Assembly (NCBI RefSeq): GCF_037975245.1
Contig: NC_092577.1
Coordinates: 13,819,013-13,883,012 of the forward strand
DNA length: 64,000 bases
Direction of reading: 5' to 3'
Origin: Apostichopus japonicus
Lineage: Eukaryota > Echinodermata > Holothuroidea > Aspidochirotida > Stichopodidae
Shown: one piece after another, positions 60,033 to 64,000 of the stretch
How positions within the stretch are numbered: the stretch's first letter is position 1
How the letters are laid out: every line of letters begins with the position of its first letter
The notes under the pieces: model-generated
Database searches by the model: none
What the model was told of the DNA's origin: nothing
Seen by the model: the letters and a program-made list of their open reading frames with translations, nothing else
Program-made: the position numbers and the translations under genes

Positions 60033-63000
60033 AATGCATAGCGACGCAGACAACTGAACTGACTAAAGCACTGACTTCAGAGCGGACACCAGAGGTGACA
60101 TCGTCCGAGGAAACTACAACTCTTACTGCAACCCCACCAGAAGAAACTACCACAGAAATGTGTCCCAGCACTGAAACTACAGAAATCACAAGTACACCAA
60201 CTCCTTCAACAACACCTACCACTACCCCATCAACAACCCCTACAACAACACCAAGTACAACACCTGCCACTACCCCATCAACTGCCCCTACTACAACTCC
60301 AAGTACAACACCTACCACTACCCCATCAACTACCCCTACAACAACACCAAGTACAACACCTACCACTACCCCATTAACAACCCCTACTACAACTCCAAGT
60401 ACAACATCAACTGAAGTCACTAGCACAGAAATCTGTACCAGCACTGAAACTACAGAAATCACAAGTACAACAACTCTTTTAACAACACCTACCACTATCC
60501 CACCAACAACCCCTACAACATCACCAAGTACAACACCTACCACTACTCCATCAACTACCCCTATAACAACTCCAACTACAACACCAACTGAAGTCACTAG
60601 CACAGAAATCTGTACCAGCACTGAAACTACAGAAATCACAAGTACACCAACTCCTTCAACAACACCTACCACTACCCCATCAACTACCCCTACTACAACT
60701 GTAAGTACAACACCTATTACTACCCCGTCAACAACCCCTACTACAACTCCAAGTACAACACCAACTGAAGGAACTACCACAGAAATGTGTCCAAGCACTG
60801 AAACTACAGAAATCACAAGTACACCAACTCCTTCAACAACACCAACCACTACCCCATCAACAACCCTTACTACAACTCCGAGTACAACACCTTCTACTAC
60901 CCCTACAACAACACCAAGTACAACACCTACCACTACTCCATCAACTACCCCTACTACAACTCCAAGTACAACACCTACCACTACCCCATCAACTACCCCT
61001 ACTACAACTGTAAGTACAACACCTATTACTACCCCATCAACAACCCCTACTACAACTCCAAGTACAACACCAACTGAAGTCTCTACCACAGAAATCTGTA
61101 CCAGCACTGAAACTACAGAAATCACGAGTACATCAACTCCTTCAACAACACCTACCACTACCCCATCAACTACCCCTACTACAACTGTAAGTACAACACC
61201 AACCGAAGGAACTACCACAGAAATGTGTCCCAGCACTGAAACTACAGAAATCACAAGTACACCAACGCCTTCAACATCACCTACCACTACCCCATCAACA
61301 ACCCCTACCACAACTCCAAGTACAACACCTACCACTACCCCATCAACTACCCCTACTTCAACTGTAAGTACAACACCTATTACTACCCAATCAACAACCC
61401 CTACTACTACTCCAAGTACAACACCAACTGAAGTCACTAGCACAGAAATCTGTACCAGCACTGAAACTACAGAAATCACAAGTACAACTACTCCTTTAAC
61501 AACACCTACCACTACCCCATCAACAACACCAAGTACAACACCTACCACTACCCCATCAACTACCCCTATTACAACTCCAAGTACAACACCAACTGAAGTC
61601 ACTAGCACAGAAATCTGTACCAGCACTGAAACTACAGAAATCACAAGTACACCAACTCCTTCAACAACACCTACCACTACCCCATCAACTACCCCTACAA
61701 CAACTCCAAGTACAACACCTACCACTACCCCATCAACTACCCCTACTACAACTCCAAGTACAACACCCACCACTACCCCATCAACTACCCCTACTTCAAC
61801 TGTAAGTACAACACCTATTACTACCCAATCAACAACCCCTATTACTACTCCAAGTACAACACCAACTGAAGTCACTAGCACAGAAATCTGTACCAGCACT
61901 GAAACTACAGAAATCACAAGTACAACTACTCCTTTAACAACACCTACCACTACCCCATCAACAACACCAAGTACAACACCTACCACTACCCCATCAACTA
62001 CCCCTATTACAACTCCAAGTACAACACCAACTGAAGTCACTAGCACAGAAATCTGTACCAGCACTGAAACTACAGAAATCACAAGTACACCAACTCCTTC
62101 AACAACACCTACCACTACCCCATCAACTACCCCTACAACAACTCCAAGTACAACACCTACCACTACCCCATCAACTACCCCTACTACAACTCCAAGTACA
62201 ACACCAACCGAAGGAACTACCACAGAAATGTGTCCCAGCACTGAAACTACAGAAATCACAAGTACACCAACGCCTTCAACATCACCTACCACTACCCCAT
62301 TAACAACCCCTACCACAACTCCAAGTACAACACCTACCACTACCCCATCAACTACCCCTACTTCAACTGTAAGTACAACAACTATTACTACCCAATCAAC
62401 AACCCCTACTACTACTCCAAGTACAACACCAACTGAAGTCACTAGCACAGAAATCTGTACCAGCACTGAAACTACAGAAATCACAAGTACAACTACTCCT
62501 TTCACAACACCTACCACTACCCCATCAACAACACCAAGTACAACACCAACCACTACCCCATCAACTACCCCTATTACAACTCCAAGTACAACACCAACTG
62601 AAGTCACTAGCACAGAAATCTGTACCAGCACTGAAACTACAGAAATCACAAGTACACCAACTCCTTCAACAACACCTACCACTACCCCATCAACTACCCC
62701 TACAACAACTCCAAGTACAACACCTACCACTACCCCATCAACTACCCCTACTACAACTCCAAGTACAACACCCACCACTACCCCATCAACTACCCCTACT
62801 TCAACTGTAAGTACAACACCTATTACTACACAATCAACAACCCCTATTACTACTCCAAGTACAACACCAACTGAAGTCACTAGCACAGAAATCTGTACCA
62901 GCACTGAAACTACAGAAATCACAAGTACAACTACTCCTTTAACAACACCTACCACTACCCCATCAACAACACCAAGTACAACACCTACCACTACCCCATC

Positions 63001-64000
63001 AACTACCCCTATTACAACTCCAAGTACAACACCAACTGAAGTCACTAGCACAGAAATCTGTACCAGCACTGAAACTACAGAAATCACAAGTACACCAACT
63101 CCTTCAACAACACCTACCACTACCCCATCAACTACCCCTACAACAACTCCAAGTACAACACCTACCACTACCCCATCAACTACCCCTACTACAACTCCAA
63201 GTACAACACCAACCGAAGGAACTACCACAGAAATGTGTCCCAGCACTGAAACTACAGAAATCACAAGTACACCAACGCCTTCAACATCACCTACCACTAC
63301 CCCATCAACAACCCCTACCACAACTCCAAGTACAACACCTACCACTACCCCATCAACTACCCCTACTTCAACTGTAAGTACAACACCTATTACTACCCAA
63401 TCAACAACCCCTACTACTACTCCAAGTACAACACCAACTGAAGTCACTAGCACAGAAATCTGTACCAGCACTGAAACTACAGAAATCACAAGTACAACTA
63501 CTCCTTTCACAACACCTACCACTACCCCATCAACAACACCAAGTACAACACCAACCACTACCCCATCAACTACCCCTATTACAACTCCAAGTACAACACC
63601 AACTGAAGTCACTAGCACAGAAATCTGTACCAGCACTGAAACTACAGAAATCACAAGTACACCAACTCCTTCAACAACACCTACCACTACCCCATCAACT
63701 ACCCCTACAACAACTCCAAGTACAACACCTACCACTACCCCATCAACTACCCCTACTACAACTCCAAGTACAACACCCACCACTACCCCATCAACTACCC
63801 CTACTTCAACTGTAAGTACAACACCTATTACTACACAATCAACAACCCCTATTACTACTCCAAGTACAACACCAACTGAAGTCACTAGCACAGAAATCTG
63901 TACCAGCACTGAAACTACAGAAATCACAAGTAGAACTACTCCTTTAACAACACTTACCACTACCCCATCAACAACACCAAGTACAACACCTACCATTACC
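60033..64000 (+). CDS. PTS exon with periodic lone cysteines, 3' end outside window
   Basis: The frame (TGC at 60035 is the first full codon) is open to the end of the window, more than 1,320 residues. The repeats are TTPSTTPTTTPST-like, with islands of the form STEICTSTETTEITST or TEMCPSTETTEITST. About 19 such islands each carry one cysteine. The first codons (E-C-I-A-T-Q) follow the acceptor GAGACAG in phase 1 and echo the E-C start of the CysD exons. The alternative acceptor at 60048-60049 would be out of frame. Near 60130 a PPEETTTEMC segment links it to the acidic motif of the CysD tails. The exon most likely continues for kilobases. Confidence 0.85.
61201..64000 (+). repeat. 1,005-bp higher-order coding repeat
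   Basis: AACCGAAGGA occurs at 61201, 62206 and 63211, exactly 1,005 bp (335 codons) apart, and the sequence between is nearly identical (for example ACCAACTGAA at 61861 and 62866). About 2.8 copies are in the window. Each holds six or so cysteine islands and many short TTPSTTPTT units. Confidence 0.88.

Noticed and set aside
60050-60060. Alternative acceptor GACGCAG at 60048-60049 for the last exon
   Set aside because: Starting there from a phase-1 donor puts the PTS repeat out of frame; 60033 keeps it in frame.
59998-63996. Minus-strand open frame of 1,332 codons rich in Val, Gly and Asp
   Set aside because: It is the exact complement of the plus-strand Thr/Pro repeat exon. The short repeat period keeps stops out of the opposite strand. 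It has no signal peptide, domain or varied composition.

Overview
The window looks like the interior of one very large, plus-strand, secreted-mucin-type gene from an animal, probably a marine invertebrate deuterostome such as an echinoderm or hemichordate. The organism is an inference. What the sequence shows is AT-rich spliced DNA with GT-AG introns of 0.4 to 5.9 kb, exons coding almost only for Thr, Ser and Pro, and eleven copies of the 10-cysteine CysD domain (the WxxW domain of gel-forming mucins and CILP-type proteins). I find no start codon, signal peptide, von Willebrand D domain, stop codon or poly(A) site, so both ends of the gene lie outside the window.

I place 18 exons and 17 introns. 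Every exon starts and ends in phase 1, so all of them join in frame without creating a stop. Together they code for about 32.4 kb, or roughly 10,800 residues.

Layout: (1) 1-16481 is a single giant exon of 48-residue Ser/Thr repeats, interrupted by two almost identical 1.45-kb non-repeat interludes. (2) 18106-18159 is a 54-nt linker exon. (3) 19498-42464 carries eleven CysD exons plus one PTS-only exon at 22120-22677. Most CysD exons also code for a Thr/Pro tail, from about 10 residues at the two edges of the cluster to about 300 in its middle. (4) 48322-49235 holds a probable 18-nt microexon and a 77-residue PTS exon. (5) 53431-57369 is a 1,313-residue exon of about 26-residue Thr/Tyr-containing repeats. 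(6) 60033 to the window end is another PTS exon, built from near-identical 1,005-bp higher-order repeats with a lone cysteine about every 70 residues.

By analogy with known mucins, the PTS blocks should be densely O-glycosylated rods. The CysD modules and the lone cysteines would be the uncharged or cross-linking nodes of a gel. The introns hold a 115-bp tandem array, a perfect 24-bp palindrome, a tRNA-like SINE candidate, an inverted pair of interspersed repeats, a TTAA-bounded MITE candidate, and G-rich and AT-rich simple repeats. The long open frames on the minus strand, rich in Val/Gly/Asp/Ser, are mirror images of the PTS repeats and are not treated as genes.
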